In this document: positions 37,099 to 46,028 of the stretch, piece after piece
Position numbering within the stretch: the first letter of the stretch is position 1
Layout of the letters: each line of letters opens with the position of its first letter
Assembly: GCF_018224955.1 (NCBI RefSeq)
Contig: NZ_JAGTUU010000005.1
Span: 62,001-126,000 of the forward strand
Length of the DNA stretch: 64,000 bases
Reading direction: 5' to 3'
Source of the DNA: Thetidibacter halocola
GTDB taxonomy: Bacteria > Pseudomonadota > Alphaproteobacteria > Rhodobacterales > Rhodobacteraceae
Program-made: the position numbers and the translations under genes
Notes under the pieces: model-generated
The model's input: only the letters and a program-made list of their open reading frames with translations
What the model was told of the DNA's origin: nothing
Databases searched by the model: none

Positions 37099-37860
37099 AT
37101 GGATCTGGGTCTGAAGGGGTTGCGCGCCCTGGTTACCGGCGGCAGCAAGGGCATCGGCCTGCGCTGCGCCGAAATTCTGGCGGCTGAAGGCGCCGCCGTG
37201 TCAATCTGCGCTCGCACAGCGGCGGATGTGGATGCGACGGTGGCGCGGCTGCGGAACGGCGGAGCCACCGCCCTTGGCGCGGCGGTGGACGTAGCGGACA
37301 AGAACGCGCTCGAGGCTTGGGTGGCCGACTCGGCCCGGGCGCTTGGCGGCATCGACATCGTGATCGGCAACGTCTCGGCCCTGGCCGTGGCCGATGACGA
37401 GGCCGCCTGGAAAGCCGGGTTCGACACCGACATGATGCATTCAGTGCGTCTGGTGAACGCCGCCATGCCCTGGCTCGAAAAGAGCACGGCGGCCTCCATC
37501 ACGCTCGTCTCCTCTGTCTCGGGGCGGGAGATCGACTTTACCGGCCCCGCTTACGGCGCCTTCAAGGCCGCCATCGTGCATTACGCGCAAGGGTTGGCAT
37601 ACAAGCTGGCGGCGCAGGGCATCCGCGCCAATACCGTGTCGCCGGGGAACACCTATTTCGATGGCGGCATATGGCAGAACATCGAAACCAACATGCCCGA
37701 CCTCTATGCAGAGGCACTTGCGTTGAACCCAACCGGCCGCATGGCGAAACCGGAGGAAATCGCCCGCGGCGTGGTCTTCCTCGCCAGCCCGGCGTCCAGC
37801 TTCACAACTGGGACCAACCTCGTGATCGACGGTGCGCTGACGAAGGGTGTTCAACTCTGA
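37099..37860 (+). CDS. Short-chain dehydrogenase/reductase with intact catalytic site
   Basis: 253-residue SDR. NAD(P) motif TGGSKGIGLRCAE (residues 13-25), catalytic YGAFK (Tyr and Lys spaced by three) after SSVSGREIDFTG, and C-terminal SSFTTGTNLVIDGALT. Unlike the two SDRs at the left end, the active site is complete. Starts 18 bp after fmdA, so it belongs to the amide operon; substrate unknown, perhaps a compound carrying both keto and amide groups. A hairpin follows. Confidence 0.9.
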   Translation: MDLGLKGLRALVTGGSKGIGLRCAEILAAEGAAVSICARTAADVDATVARLRNGGATALGAAVDVADKNALEAWVADSARALGGIDIVIGNVSALAVADDEAAWKAGFDTDMMHSVRLVNAAMPWLEKSTAASITLVSSVSGREIDFTGPAYGAFKAAIVHYAQGLAYKLAAQGIRANTVSPGNTYFDGGIWQNIETNMPDLYAEALALNPTGRMAKPEEIARGVVFLASPASSFTTGTNLVIDGALTKGVQL

Positions 37861-37863
37861 AGT

Positions 37864-37902
37864 CGATGCCGGGTTGCGCCGCCAAGGCAGCACCCGGCAT
37901 CG
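37864..37902 (+). terminator. Hairpin at the end of the amide operon
   Basis: Perfect 11-bp arms CGATGCCGGGT / ACCCGGCATCG, with a 17-base loop that can pair further (GGCGG-like). It starts 3 bp after the stop codon. No T-tract, but position and strength suggest the operon's 3' end. Confidence 0.55.
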
Positions 37903-37986
37903 CGTCGTCGCAAATATCACGCAGGACATTTCTTGTGTGATCGATGTGACTCTCCCACTGACGATATCCCGCGGCAATAGTCTCTC

Positions 37987-38313
37987 CTAAACGCCTTTAC
38001 CCCACTCCCGCGCCACGGCTTCGAAGGCCACCGGGTCGTGGTCGTCCATAGCGACTTCGGAGGCCGCGCCGTCCACATGCTTGGACCGCGTTTCGCCGCC
38101 GACGGCACGGTTGTGCTCGGGGCTTCGATAGGCCGACCGGACGATCAGGGGTAAACCCAGTCGGTGGCGCAGCGCCTGCCGCTTGTCGAGCGCGGGTTCT
38201 TTGACGAGTAGCTTGCCGGTGCCCTGGCAGGCGAACTCTGTCGGGCTGAAGTTCGGGCAGCACCATGCGCCCTCCGGCGCTTTCCGCCAATGTTCGTAAA
38301 AGGTTGTGGTCAT
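37987..38313 (-). pseudogene. Decayed phage-type M15 peptidase (endolysin) gene
   Basis: 108 codons with the M15 (D,D-carboxypeptidase-like) landmarks LIVRSAYRSPEHNRAVGG and SKHVDGAASEVAM, where the first zinc His is present but the zinc aspartate region reads SEVAM instead of FDVAM. The C-terminal part with the second metal His (HxDLGPxR) is missing: the frame jumps from FEAVAREWG, itself like the family's last residues, to a stop. Probably an internal deletion left an inactive protein. It may still be expressed. Confidence 0.6.
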
Positions 38314-38614
38314 GGTGTCCTCCAGAAATGAGTTTACGGTCCCTCGCGGGTGCTCGGCGCAGATCCCCGCGTTGCTGTCTGAAACCGGACACGGCGAAGC
38401 TCTGTTGATGGCTCTCCGATCGACACTCCCACGCCTGTTCCCGCATCACCGTGTCGTCCCCTGCATCTCCAACCTGGAAAAGCAGACCCCGCTTTGCGAC
38501 TGCCAGAAGCCAGAGAACCCGGCGGATCATGTCGTGCAGACCCGTCGGGTCTTTTGCCTGTCGCTCCTGGCGGTCTTTGGAACCGGCCGTCTTCCCTTGG
38601 CAGCCCTGGACGTG
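38314..38614. other. 301-bp gap between the peptidase relic and the DUF1772 gene
   Basis: No recognisable gene, repeat or hairpin. A short minus-strand frame near 38400-38530 shows a possible hydrophobic start but no family match. Confidence 0.5.
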
Positions 38615-39124
38615 TCAACTGGTCCACGCATCAGTCTGCGGCAACCAGAACAGCCCGAGGAGAAGCAATGCGGCAGCAAGTGTGGCCGCCCCGGTTCGTA
38701 CCGAGTTCCAGAAGGTCCAGCGCGGCAGGTAGGTGCCGGTCCAATAGGCCCGGGTGGCTTCCTCGGACAGGTCCATCCCGGCGAGCGCCTCGTTCATCGG
38801 CACGTTGAAGACGACCGTGACGCCGAAGCAGCCGACAAGATAGACCATTGCTGCAAGCATGATCAGCGCTCCTGCCGGACCACCGAGCCCGAACCAGGCG
38901 TATCCGGCGATGAGGATCGACATACCGACCATACTGAGGAACAGCGCCATGAAGATCCAGCGGAAGACCTCGCGGTTGATATTCTGCATGGCCTCGACGC
39001 CTCCGGTGCGGCCGGTCAACGCGAGCGAGCGCATGATGAAGTCCGAGAAGGCAAGGAAGACGCCCGCGACCAGCGCATAGGCGAGGATGGCGAATTGCAG
39101 CAGGAAGAAGATGACAGGTGACAT
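38615..39124 (-). CDS. DUF1772 membrane protein
   Basis: 169 residues with four hydrophobic helices: IFFLLQFAILAYALVAGVFL; FRWIFMALFLSMVGMSILIA; ALIMLAAMVYLVGCFGVTVV; AATLAAALLLLGLFWL. The stretch NVPMNEALAGMD before the last helix is typical of DUF1772 (anthrone-oxygenase-like) proteins. Start at 39124 has GAAGGAGCC upstream. Together with the DUF4345 gene (68 bp upstream) and the NmrA-like gene it forms a minus-strand group often found together in proteobacteria. Confidence 0.75.
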   Translation of the reverse strand: MSPVIFFLLQFAILAYALVAGVFLAFSDFIMRSLALTGRTGGVEAMQNINREVFRWIFMALFLSMVGMSILIAGYAWFGLGGPAGALIMLAAMVYLVGCFGVTVVFNVPMNEALAGMDLSEEATRAYWTGTYLPRWTFWNSVRTGAATLAAALLLLGLFWLPQTDAWTS

Positions 39125-39191
39125 CGGTTGGCTCCTTCGATTGAGAAGGATGCGGCGGGAGCCTTGACCGTTCCGCCGCATCCGAGTGCAG

Positions 39192-39602
39192 TCAGCGCGC
39201 CGCGAGACCAGTGGCAAGGGGCCGGGCGCCGGGTCGGAAGGCAATGAGACAAAGCGCGGCGATGCCCAGTTCCAGGATGAGCGCACTGAGGATGCCACTC
39301 GACGGCAGGCCGTCGATGGCAAGGCCCACCACACGCCCCGCCGGGAAGGCGAGGTAGACGGTCAGCGCGGCCATCACCGCGACGTGCCGCAGGGCTGTGC
39401 TGACCATGCCGGCCAGCATCAAGACTCCGAAGGCGGCAAGCCCGGCGCCTGGGGCGCGCAGCTCGCTCAGCAGGCTGGGATCGGACCCGAGCGCGATTCC
39501 GTAGCTTGCGTAGAACGTGTGTGGAGCGGTGAGGATGAACGCGCCGATGCCGAGCGCGGTGATCCCGGCCACGCCGAGCGCCAGTTTTTGAATGGATGTC
39601 AT
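39192..39602 (-). CDS. DUF4345-type membrane protein
   Basis: 136 residues with four hydrophobic segments, starting MTSIQKLALGVAGITALGIG and containing HTFYASYGIALGSDPSLLSE followed by the RAPGAGLAAFGVLMLAG helix, the DUF4345 pattern. GGAAAGGAC ribosome site. Function unknown. Lies 34 bp after the NmrA-like gene. Confidence 0.75.
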   Translation of the reverse strand: MTSIQKLALGVAGITALGIGAFILTAPHTFYASYGIALGSDPSLLSELRAPGAGLAAFGVLMLAGMVSTALRHVAVMAALTVYLAFPAGRVVGLAIDGLPSSGILSALILELGIAALCLIAFRPGARPLATGLAAR

Positions 39603-39636
39603 GGGATGTCCTTTCCGGTGACGGTGGATCCGCCGA

Positions 39637-40464
39637 TCAGGCTGCGGTCGGCCATGCGTCTGCGCTGGCGGCTGAGCGGGCGAAGTCGGTGAAATCGCGT
39701 GGTGGACGGCCGAGGGCCTGCACGACACCATCCGTCGTGTGGGCGTTGCGGCCATCCAGCGTCTCGCGGGCGATGGCGGTGAAGACATCGGCCACGAAAT
39801 CGCCGCCCGCGGCCGCGACATTCGCGTGGAAGTCCTCGAAGCTGATAGGGATGTGCCGGATCGGTCGGCCGGTGGCCTGGCTCAGCACATCTGCCATTTC
39901 TGCGAAGGTCATCAGGCGCGGCCCGGTCACTTCGTAGAGCTTGCCCCTGTGGCCCTCCTCCGTCAGCGCCGCGACCGCCACGTCGGCGATGTCGTCGATG
40001 TCGATGATCGGCTCCGCGATGTCGCCGCCAGGCATCGGCAGGACGCCGGCCAGAACCGGGTCACGCAGGTAGCCTTCGGAGAAGTTCTGCGCGAACCAGG
40101 CGGCGCGGACGATGGTGAAGTTCACGCCCGAGTTGCGCACGACCTCTTCGCCCAGCCGGGCATGGTGCTCGCCGCGTCCGGAGAGCAGGACGAGGTGTTC
40201 GACGCCGACATCCTGCGCCGTCTCGACGAGCGACTCGAGCTTCTCGACCGCGCCGGGGAAGGCGAGATCGGGGAAATAGGTGACATAGGCCGCGCGGGCG
40301 CCGGTCAGGGCCGGGGCCCAGGTTTCGGGCGCCTCCCAATCGAAGGGCGTGGCCGAGTTGCGCGATCCGCGACGGACGGGAAGGCCTTTAGCCTCCAGCT
40401 TTGCGGCAACACGCACGCCGGTCTTGCCGGTGGCGCCGATTACGAGGATGGGTTGGTCTTGCAT
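39637..40464 (-). CDS. NmrA-like NAD(P)-binding protein
   Basis: 275 residues, atypical SDR. Begins QPILVIGATGKTGVRVAAKL with the GxxGxxG nucleotide motif, has the AAYVTYFPD and HLVLLSGRGEHH strands, and lacks YxxxK, as in NmrA/QOR2-type proteins (redox sensors or quinone reductases). First gene of the minus group with DUF4345 and DUF1772. Start at 40464 after GGGAGAGAC. Confidence 0.85.
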   Translation of the reverse strand: MQDQPILVIGATGKTGVRVAAKLEAKGLPVRRGSRNSATPFDWEAPETWAPALTGARAAYVTYFPDLAFPGAVEKLESLVETAQDVGVEHLVLLSGRGEHHARLGEEVVRNSGVNFTIVRAAWFAQNFSEGYLRDPVLAGVLPMPGGDIAEPIIDIDDIADVAVAALTEEGHRGKLYEVTGPRLMTFAEMADVLSQATGRPIRHIPISFEDFHANVAAAGGDFVADVFTAIARETLDGRNAHTTDGVVQALGRPPRDFTDFARSAASADAWPTAA

Positions 40465-40755
40465 GGGTCTCTCCCTTGGTTCGAGTTGACGACCAAGGGA
40501 TAGGCGACCGCCGCAGGCTCGGTATTGACCGGGATCGCCAGCGTTTTGACCTATGCTGCCAGTCGCCGTCAGCGGCCCGCGCGTGTGTCGCGTCAGCCTG
40601 CCCGCGATCTGATAGGTCAACTTGGCGAATGCGGCGAAGGTCTCCTCCGTGCCGTTGGCGAAGCTTGGCGAGCCCGAACCGAAAGGTGCTCGACGCGCTG
40701 CCGCATGATCGCTTCGAGCCCTTTGTCGCCATGCTGCGCAGGGCTCGAACGACCG

Positions 40756-41556
40756 CTAGGAGACGTTTGGCAACGACAGGCACATTTCAGACTGAACGAT
40801 GAAGCGATGAGCTCCAAGCTCCTTGAGCAGGGAACACAAGGTGCTGTCACCGGAATCGACATTGACCAATGTCAGCGAGCCGACCGTGGCTGCCACGGCA
40901 AGAAGGTCTTCGAGGGCCGAGGCTTCGCTGGCAGCAATCTGATGCACGAGGCCACCTGCGCCGATGATCGCTCCGCCTTTTTCATGCAGGAAGCAGGTCA
41001 GATCTACGCCGGAAATGGTTTCGGTGGCGTTCTGCCAGGTCGGCTCCCAGGTCCCATGGCTCTGAATGGCATGCGCAACGGTGGCGAAATCCGACGGTTT
41101 GCATGAGGACCGCTCAGGCGATGGATGATCAAGCCGATAGCAGTCAAGCTTTCGGGTCATCTCGAATCCCAGCTTCCGATAGAGACCCTCGGCGGCCGCG
41201 TTTCCTTCGATGACCTCGAGCCAAAAGCGCTCGGTTCCGGCCGTCTCCGCCGCACGGATCGCCGCCATGCCCAAACCGGCCGCCACGCCCCGGCCCCTGT
41301 GGCCGATCCGCGTTCCGCTGCCGATCAGATACCGTTCGGTGTTCCGCGTCGCGACGTTCCAGAATCCGATGACCTCCTCACCGTCGATGGCGACAAAGGA
41401 CGCCTCGGGGTCAAAACCTCTTGAACTCAGCGCCGCCCTGAACGTGTCTGCATCCGGCTGCAACGGAACGATGTAGTCGGAAAACGCGTCAAGCATGGCG
41501 CAATGCAGAGCATCCACGTCAAAGCCTGATCCGGCAAACGAGGCAATTCGTGTCAT
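40756..41556 (-). CDS. GNAT-family acetyltransferase, possibly two GNAT domains
   Basis: 266 residues. The first domain has the acetyl-CoA loop GTRIGHRGRGVAAGLGMAAIRAA and the following EVIEGNAAAEGLYRKLGFE, with VIGFWNVATRN before it. The C-terminal about 110 residues (CFLHEKGGAIIGAGGLVHQI, then ELGAHRFIVQSEMCLSL) look like a second, degenerate GNAT fold. Start at 41556 follows CCTGGAGACATGGAGG; an in-frame extension upstream includes a 9-bp tandem repeat and is unlikely to be translated. Substrate unknown. Confidence 0.8.
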   Translation of the reverse strand: MTRIASFAGSGFDVDALHCAMLDAFSDYIVPLQPDADTFRAALSSRGFDPEASFVAIDGEEVIGFWNVATRNTERYLIGSGTRIGHRGRGVAAGLGMAAIRAAETAGTERFWLEVIEGNAAAEGLYRKLGFEMTRKLDCYRLDHPSPERSSCKPSDFATVAHAIQSHGTWEPTWQNATETISGVDLTCFLHEKGGAIIGAGGLVHQIAASEASALEDLLAVAATVGSLTLVNVDSGDSTLCSLLKELGAHRFIVQSEMCLSLPNVS

Positions 41557-41689
41557 ATTGTGCCTCCATGTCTCCAGGATGTGCACAGACGCAAAGAACG
41601 TGGCTTTGCTTGATGTGCAAGTCGTTGAAGTCTTCGTTATCAAACGGAAGCATCGAGTTCCGGGTTCCTTGGCCGGGTTGTCCCCAGTA

Positions 41690-41716
41690 GACATTGGCGA
41701 CATTGGCGACATTGGG
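41690..41716. repeat. Three tandem copies of a 9-bp unit GACATTGGC
   Basis: GACATTGGC repeated two full times plus a third copy with a final G change, between the GNAT and AraC genes. Probably slippage-generated; no known function. Confidence 0.7.
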
Positions 41717-41787
41717 GCAAGCGGCCCCTTCGTCAGCACAGCCTAAATTGGCCCAACCTTTGGTGAACGGGTGCCTGCCGTGGTGCT

Positions 41788-42792
41788 TCACAGCCTGGCG
41801 TGCCTCTTCCGGTAGCTTGCCGGTGTCACGCCGACCCAGCGCTTGAACGCGCGGGTGAAAGAGCTCTGCTCGGCAAACCCGGTCAGAAAGGCGATTTCGG
41901 CGAGGGAATGGCCATTATCGCGCAGGAGCCCCTCCGCAAGGTCGCGCCTGGTTTCCTCGGTCAGGGTCTGGAAGCTCATCCCGTGTTCCGAGAGCCGGCG
42001 GTGGAACGATCGCGCACTGAGCCCGAGATCGCGCGCGATTTCCGCCATCTTCGGTGTGCCCTCGCTGAGCGCCTGCGCGATGGCACTCTTCGTCTGGGCG
42101 ACGAGGGAGGGCTCGTCGGCGATCTCGGACAATTCCTTGTCCAACTGGGACACGAGGTAGCGGGATATCCCCACGTCCCCAAGGATATTCGGCTGTGCCA
42201 GCGTCTCGCGCGAGAACAGGATGCCGTCGAGTTCCGCCCCGAACCGGACCGGACAGCCGAACCATTTTTCGTGGGCGGCAATCGTCGCCGGGGCCGGATG
42301 CCGGACCAGCACCTCGAGGGGCACGACCGGGACCGGGCTGACCTGCCGGGCGATCGAGACGGCACCGGCCAGTGTCGCCTCGTTCGACAGCCGCATGCCC
42401 AGGCGCCGCTCGCCGGGGCGGTGCAGGACGAACAGGGTGCCGTGCGCATCGCTGCGCAACTCGTATTCCACCACGCTGGTCCAGAGCCGGGCATAGCGTT
42501 CCACCCGCGCATAGGAAGCGCCCAGCGTCGTCGCCGCCTTGAAGGCGAGACCCAGCGCGCCGTATTCGTCAAGCCGCATGGAGGCCCCGGTGCGCACCGG
42601 CAGATCGGTGACATCGACCTCGGCCGCGATCCGTTCAAGCATGTCATAGTAGGTGGCGGCCGGGATCATCGCCTTCGGATCCCAGGGAGCATCGGGGTCG
42701 ATGCCCACGTCCCGCAGGTGCGCCGCACCGTCAATGGTATCGCCAGCGGCGGTGACCATCTTGCGCGCGAAGAGGGAAGTGACATAGCCCAT
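41788..42792 (-). CDS. AraC-family regulator with N-terminal Arabinose_bd (OruR/ArgR-like) domain
   Basis: 334 residues. Long N-terminal ligand domain (YGALGLAFKAATTLGASYAR; RQVSPVPVVPLEVLVRH; NEKWFGCPVRFGAELDGILFSRE-type stretch, starting HEKWF) and C-terminal double HTH (KMAEIARDLGLSARSFHRRL; SLAEIAFLTGFAEQSSFTRAF). Divergent from the GlxA-type gene across 211 bp. Possible targets are the small membrane/oxidoreductase genes around it. Confidence 0.88.
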   Translation of the reverse strand: MGYVTSLFARKMVTAAGDTIDGAAHLRDVGIDPDAPWDPKAMIPAATYYDMLERIAAEVDVTDLPVRTGASMRLDEYGALGLAFKAATTLGASYARVERYARLWTSVVEYELRSDAHGTLFVLHRPGERRLGMRLSNEATLAGAVSIARQVSPVPVVPLEVLVRHPAPATIAAHEKWFGCPVRFGAELDGILFSRETLAQPNILGDVGISRYLVSQLDKELSEIADEPSLVAQTKSAIAQALSEGTPKMAEIARDLGLSARSFHRRLSEHGMSFQTLTEETRRDLAEGLLRDNGHSLAEIAFLTGFAEQSSFTRAFKRWVGVTPASYRKRHARL

Positions 42793-43003
42793 GTGATCAG
42801 CCTATTCGGAGAACCGGCAGACGCAAAGTAGGTTGGTCGCGCCGGCCGATCCGGCGGTGGCATCGGTAGAGCCATCGGCCTCGGACGCGTGAAACATGGC
42901 GATGATCCGGAGGCGCACGTCCAATTGGCCGCATTTCTGATTGGCAGAAATAGAGGGGTCTTTGTCCTAACGGTCAGGGAGCGGTTCGGCGTAGTGTCCG
43001 ACC

Positions 43004-44047
43004 ATGGAACACAAGACGGCATATCGGACAGAGGAACGTGGGCGCAGCGTGGTCATGGTGACCTATCCGCATGCCCATATCCTCGACGTGGTGGGCCCGC
43101 TGGAGGTGTTGACCGGCGCGAAGTACTTCCTGCCAGAAGGACCCGCACCATACGATGTCGAACTCGTAGCCGCGCAGGCCGGGCCGGTCCGGACCACTTC
43201 GGGCCTGAGTCTCACGGCCGATCTCGGCTTTTCACAGGCGATGGAAGACACCGCCCCTATCGACACGCTGATTGTCAGCGGCGGCCACGGTACGATGGCG
43301 GCACTGGAGGACAAGGCCCTTCTGACTTTCGTGCGGCACGCGGCGAAGCGGGCGCGCCGGGTTGTGTCGATCTGCACCGGCGCGATCATTCTTGCCGAGC
43401 TTGGTCTGCTTGAAGGGCGGCGCGCCACCACCCACTGGTGGTGGTGCCCGATCCTCGAAAGTCGCTACCCGAAGGTCCGGGTCGAGCGCGACGCGATCTT
43501 CGTGCGGGACGGGAACATCTGGACCTCGGCGGGCGTGACGGCCGGCATGGACCTTGCGCTTGCACTGGTCGAGATGGACTGGGGCCATGACGTGGCGCTG
43601 CAGGTGGCGCGATACAACGTGATGTACATGATGCGCCCCGGCGGGCAGTCGCAGTTCAGCGCGCATCTGGTGGCGCAGGCCGCCGAGGACCCCGCGATCA
43701 ACGCCACGCTGGCGCATATCCTCGCCCATCCCGGCGAAGCCCTGACCGTAACCGCGCTGGCCGCGCGCGCTGGCCTGTCCGAGCGTACGTTTGCCCGAAG
43801 GTTCAAGGACGAAACCGGCCTGACGCCTGCGGCCTATGTCGAAACGGCACGGGTGCAGGCCGCGCGGGTCGCGCTGGAGACACGGCCTCAGGGCATCGAG
43901 CAAATTGCCGGCGAGGTTGGTTTCCAGAATGCGGAGCGCATGCGCCGCGCGTTCCAGCGCCATCTGGGCGTCTCTGCGTCCGAGTATCGGGACCGCTTCC
44001 GCGGTGCCCAGGTCGGCGGAGATCAGATCCGCGACGGCCCCAGCTAG
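43004..44047 (+). CDS. GlxA-family regulator (DJ-1/PfpI domain plus AraC HTH)
   Basis: 347 residues. N-terminal DJ-1/PfpI-like domain with YPHAHILDVVGPLEVLTGA and the nucleophile-elbow cysteine in VVSICTGAIILAELGLL, followed by THWWWCP. C-terminal AraC HTH ALTVTALAARAGLSERTFAR and GIEQIAGEVGFQNAERMRRA. Family members control amino-acid, amide or carnitine metabolism. Lies before the lipoprotein and the oxidoreductase operon on the same strand. Confidence 0.9.
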   Translation: MEHKTAYRTEERGRSVVMVTYPHAHILDVVGPLEVLTGAKYFLPEGPAPYDVELVAAQAGPVRTTSGLSLTADLGFSQAMEDTAPIDTLIVSGGHGTMAALEDKALLTFVRHAAKRARRVVSICTGAIILAELGLLEGRRATTHWWWCPILESRYPKVRVERDAIFVRDGNIWTSAGVTAGMDLALALVEMDWGHDVALQVARYNVMYMMRPGGQSQFSAHLVAQAAEDPAINATLAHILAHPGEALTVTALAARAGLSERTFARRFKDETGLTPAAYVETARVQAARVALETRPQGIEQIAGEVGFQNAERMRRAFQRHLGVSASEYRDRFRGAQVGGDQIRDGPS

Positions 44048-44139
44048 GCCACGATCACGTCCATTTCACCGAACCCGCATCCCGCCCGGACCGTCTCCGG
44101 GCGCTGGATCCTCTTTTCTGACCTCAAGGATACTTCCCG

Positions 44140-44502
44140 ATGAAGCCCTCCGTCTTCCTTCTCTTGACCGCTGGCTGTCTTGCCGCCTGCGCCGACAGCG
44201 GCGCCAATTACACACCAATCCTCGACGGGCCAACCGCACCGGCCTTCCAGAGCGACCTTGCCGCCTGCCAGATGCTGGCCCGGGATCAAAGGCAGTTCGA
44301 CCAAGAAACCGCCGGCGCAACCGTTCTCGGCGCCGGCGCGGGCGCTTTGCTGGGCGCGGCCGACGACGGGGCGGACGCAGCCGGCGGCGCCATCGCCGGC
44401 GCCCTGGCAGGTGGCATCGCTGGCGCGGTGCATGCAAGCGACCGGCGCGAGGCCATCGTTGTCGAGTGCCTGCGCGGTCGCGGACATCGCATTGTCGGCT
44501 GA
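44140..44502 (+). CDS. Glycine-zipper lipoprotein
   Basis: 120 residues. Signal peptide with lipobox LAAC (Cys near residue 17), so an outer-membrane or inner-membrane lipoprotein. The middle ATVLGAGAGALLGAADDGADAAG and AIAGALAGGIAGAV is a glycine-zipper region that can insert into membranes, flanked by two cysteines (AACQML; VECLRGRGHRIVG) that may form a disulfide. Related to small Rickettsia 17-kDa-antigen-like proteins. Confidence 0.75.
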   Translation: MKPSVFLLLTAGCLAACADSGANYTPILDGPTAPAFQSDLAACQMLARDQRQFDQETAGATVLGAGAGALLGAADDGADAAGGAIAGALAGGIAGAVHASDRREAIVVECLRGRGHRIVG

Positions 44503-44536
44503 AAACCATTTCCTTTCATCGCAGGAGTCTTCATCC

Positions 44537-44731
44537 ATGTCGTCATTGGTTATGCGCCGCCCGCTTAGTCTTAGCGGGGTGATATCTTTCTTCAGAGTCG
44601 TCTTGCGGCGGCAATCGCCACATACCCTTTCCGAACAGATCCCGACCTCGGACCGGCTCAGGCGCGATATCGGCCTTCCCCCGTTGGAGCACCTTCCCGT
44701 TTTCCGCACCCCGTTCGGCACCCGGATCTGA
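44537..44731 (+). CDS. Small DUF1127-like protein
   Basis: 64 residues. The C-terminal stretch PTSDRLRRDIGLPPLE has the R-x-L-x-D-I-G-L core of DUF1127 (YjiS-like) proteins; the N-terminal half is basic and hydrophobic (SLSGVISFFRVVLRRQS). CAGGAG lies upstream of the ATG at about 12 bp. DUF1127 proteins in alphaproteobacteria take part in phosphate and carbon control and RNA-binding, by family knowledge. Short length keeps confidence moderate. Confidence 0.6.
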   Translation: MSSLVMRRPLSLSGVISFFRVVLRRQSPHTLSEQIPTSDRLRRDIGLPPLEHLPVFRTPFGTRI

Positions 44732-44763
44732 CCGCCGCCCGACAATTGTCCGGGAGCACAGCC

Positions 44764-45138
44764 ATGACCTCGCAAACCGTCGCCGCATTCTATGCCGCCC
44801 TCGCCATGCTGCCGGTCGCGATGCATCTCGGGCTCGCGGTTGGGGCACCTCTGGGCCGCTTCACCGTGGGCGGGCGTTTTCCCGAGCGCTTGCCGCCCCT
44901 TTGGCGCCTGCTGGCGCTGGTGCAGGCAGCGCTGCTCGTTGGCATGGCCATTGCCATTTTGGACCGGGGCGCCGTGCTGGACTTCGACCTTCCCACGCCA
45001 GCGTTCTGGCTGGCGCTCGCGCTGACCGTCCTGTCGACGATAGCAAACGGCGTCAGCCCGTCCCGGCCCGAGCGTCTGCTCTGGACCCCGGTCCTGCTTG
45101 CAATGAGCGCCGCCGCGATCGGCGTTGCGCTACGCTGA
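44764..45138 (+). CDS. Small integral membrane protein
   Basis: 124 residues with four hydrophobic helices (VAAFYAALAMLPVAMHLGLA; LWRLLALVQAALLVGMAIAI; AFWLALALTVLSTIANGVSP; TPVLLAMSAAAIGVAL). ATG at 44764 with GGGAG upstream. Starts an operon: it precedes the NAD-binding gene by 11 bp. Function unknown. Confidence 0.7.
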   Translation: MTSQTVAAFYAALAMLPVAMHLGLAVGAPLGRFTVGGRFPERLPPLWRLLALVQAALLVGMAIAILDRGAVLDFDLPTPAFWLALALTVLSTIANGVSPSRPERLLWTPVLLAMSAAAIGVALR

Positions 45139-45149
45139 AAGGAAGCATC

Positions 45150-46028
45150 ATGCAAAGGGTCTTCATCGCCGGGGCTACCGGGTATCTCGGGCGCTACCTC
45201 TGCGCGGAATACAGGCGTCGCGGCTGGCACGTGACGGCGCTCGTGCGACGCCATGCGCCTGCCGGCGACCTGGCGGCCGATACGCTTGTCGAGGCCGAAG
45301 CCACTCGCCCCGATGAGATCGCCGGTGTCATGGAAGGCATCGACCTAACCGTTTCGGCGCTCGGCATCACGCGTCAGGCCGACGGGCTCGGCTATCGCGA
45401 GGTGGACTACGGCGCGAACCTCATCCTCCTGCGCGAGGCGGAGCGCGCCGGCGTGCAGCGTTTCGCCTATGTGCATGTCCTGAACGCGAAGGCGATGCGG
45501 CATGTGCCGCTGGTCGCGGCGAAGGCCGATTTCGTCGATGCGCTGCTGGCCTCGTCCATGGCCTCCACGGTGATCGCGCCGTCCGGGTATTTCTCTGATA
45601 TGGAAGAGTTTCTCGCGATGGCTCGGTCGGGGTGGGTCTGGCTGTTCGGATCCGGCGCGCCCCGGATCAACCCGATCCACGGTGCGGACCTCGCTGTCGC
45701 GATCGCCGAAGCGACGCAGGGCGGGCGCGCATGGCTCGACGTCGGCGGTCCGGGTGTGCTGACGCAGACCGGGATCGCGCGGCTGGCCTTCGCGGCGCTC
45801 GGCCGCGAGCCGCGCATCACTTATCTGCCGGATGTATTTCGAAAGGCTGCGCTGACCGTATTGCCATGGGTGACGCCGCGCAGAGTCCATGGTCCCGCGC
45901 AGTTTTTCCTGACCGCCATGGCGCTCGACATGGTGGGCGAGACGCATGGCGACCGTTCGCTCGCCGAACATTTCAGGGGGCTCGCGGCGGTCGACCAGTT
46001 TCGAAATGAACAGGGAAGCCGGAAATGA
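45150..46028 (+). CDS. NAD(P)-binding NmrA-like/atypical SDR protein
   Basis: 292 residues. Begins QRVFIAGATGYLGRYLCAEY with the GxxGxxG motif. DLTVSALGITRQ, FAYVHVLNAKA and PSGYFSDMEEFLAMA follow the atypical-SDR pattern (NAD(P)H-binding, DUF2867-type or sterol dehydrogenase-like). Classical YxxxK is absent. AAAGGAAGC ribosome site; overlaps the next membrane gene by 4 bp. Confidence 0.8.
   Translation: MQRVFIAGATGYLGRYLCAEYRRRGWHVTALVRRHAPAGDLAADTLVEAEATRPDEIAGVMEGIDLTVSALGITRQADGLGYREVDYGANLILLREAERAGVQRFAYVHVLNAKAMRHVPLVAAKADFVDALLASSMASTVIAPSGYFSDMEEFLAMARSGWVWLFGSGAPRINPIHGADLAVAIAEATQGGRAWLDVGGPGVLTQTGIARLAFAALGREPRITYLPDVFRKAALTVLPWVTPRRVHGPAQFFLTAMALDMVGETHGDRSLAEHFRGLAAVDQFRNEQGSRK

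Noticed and set aside
41690-41716. Short tandem repeat as CRISPR
   Set aside because: Nine-base units without spacers; simple slippage repeat. No CRISPR-like array was noticed anywhere in the window.
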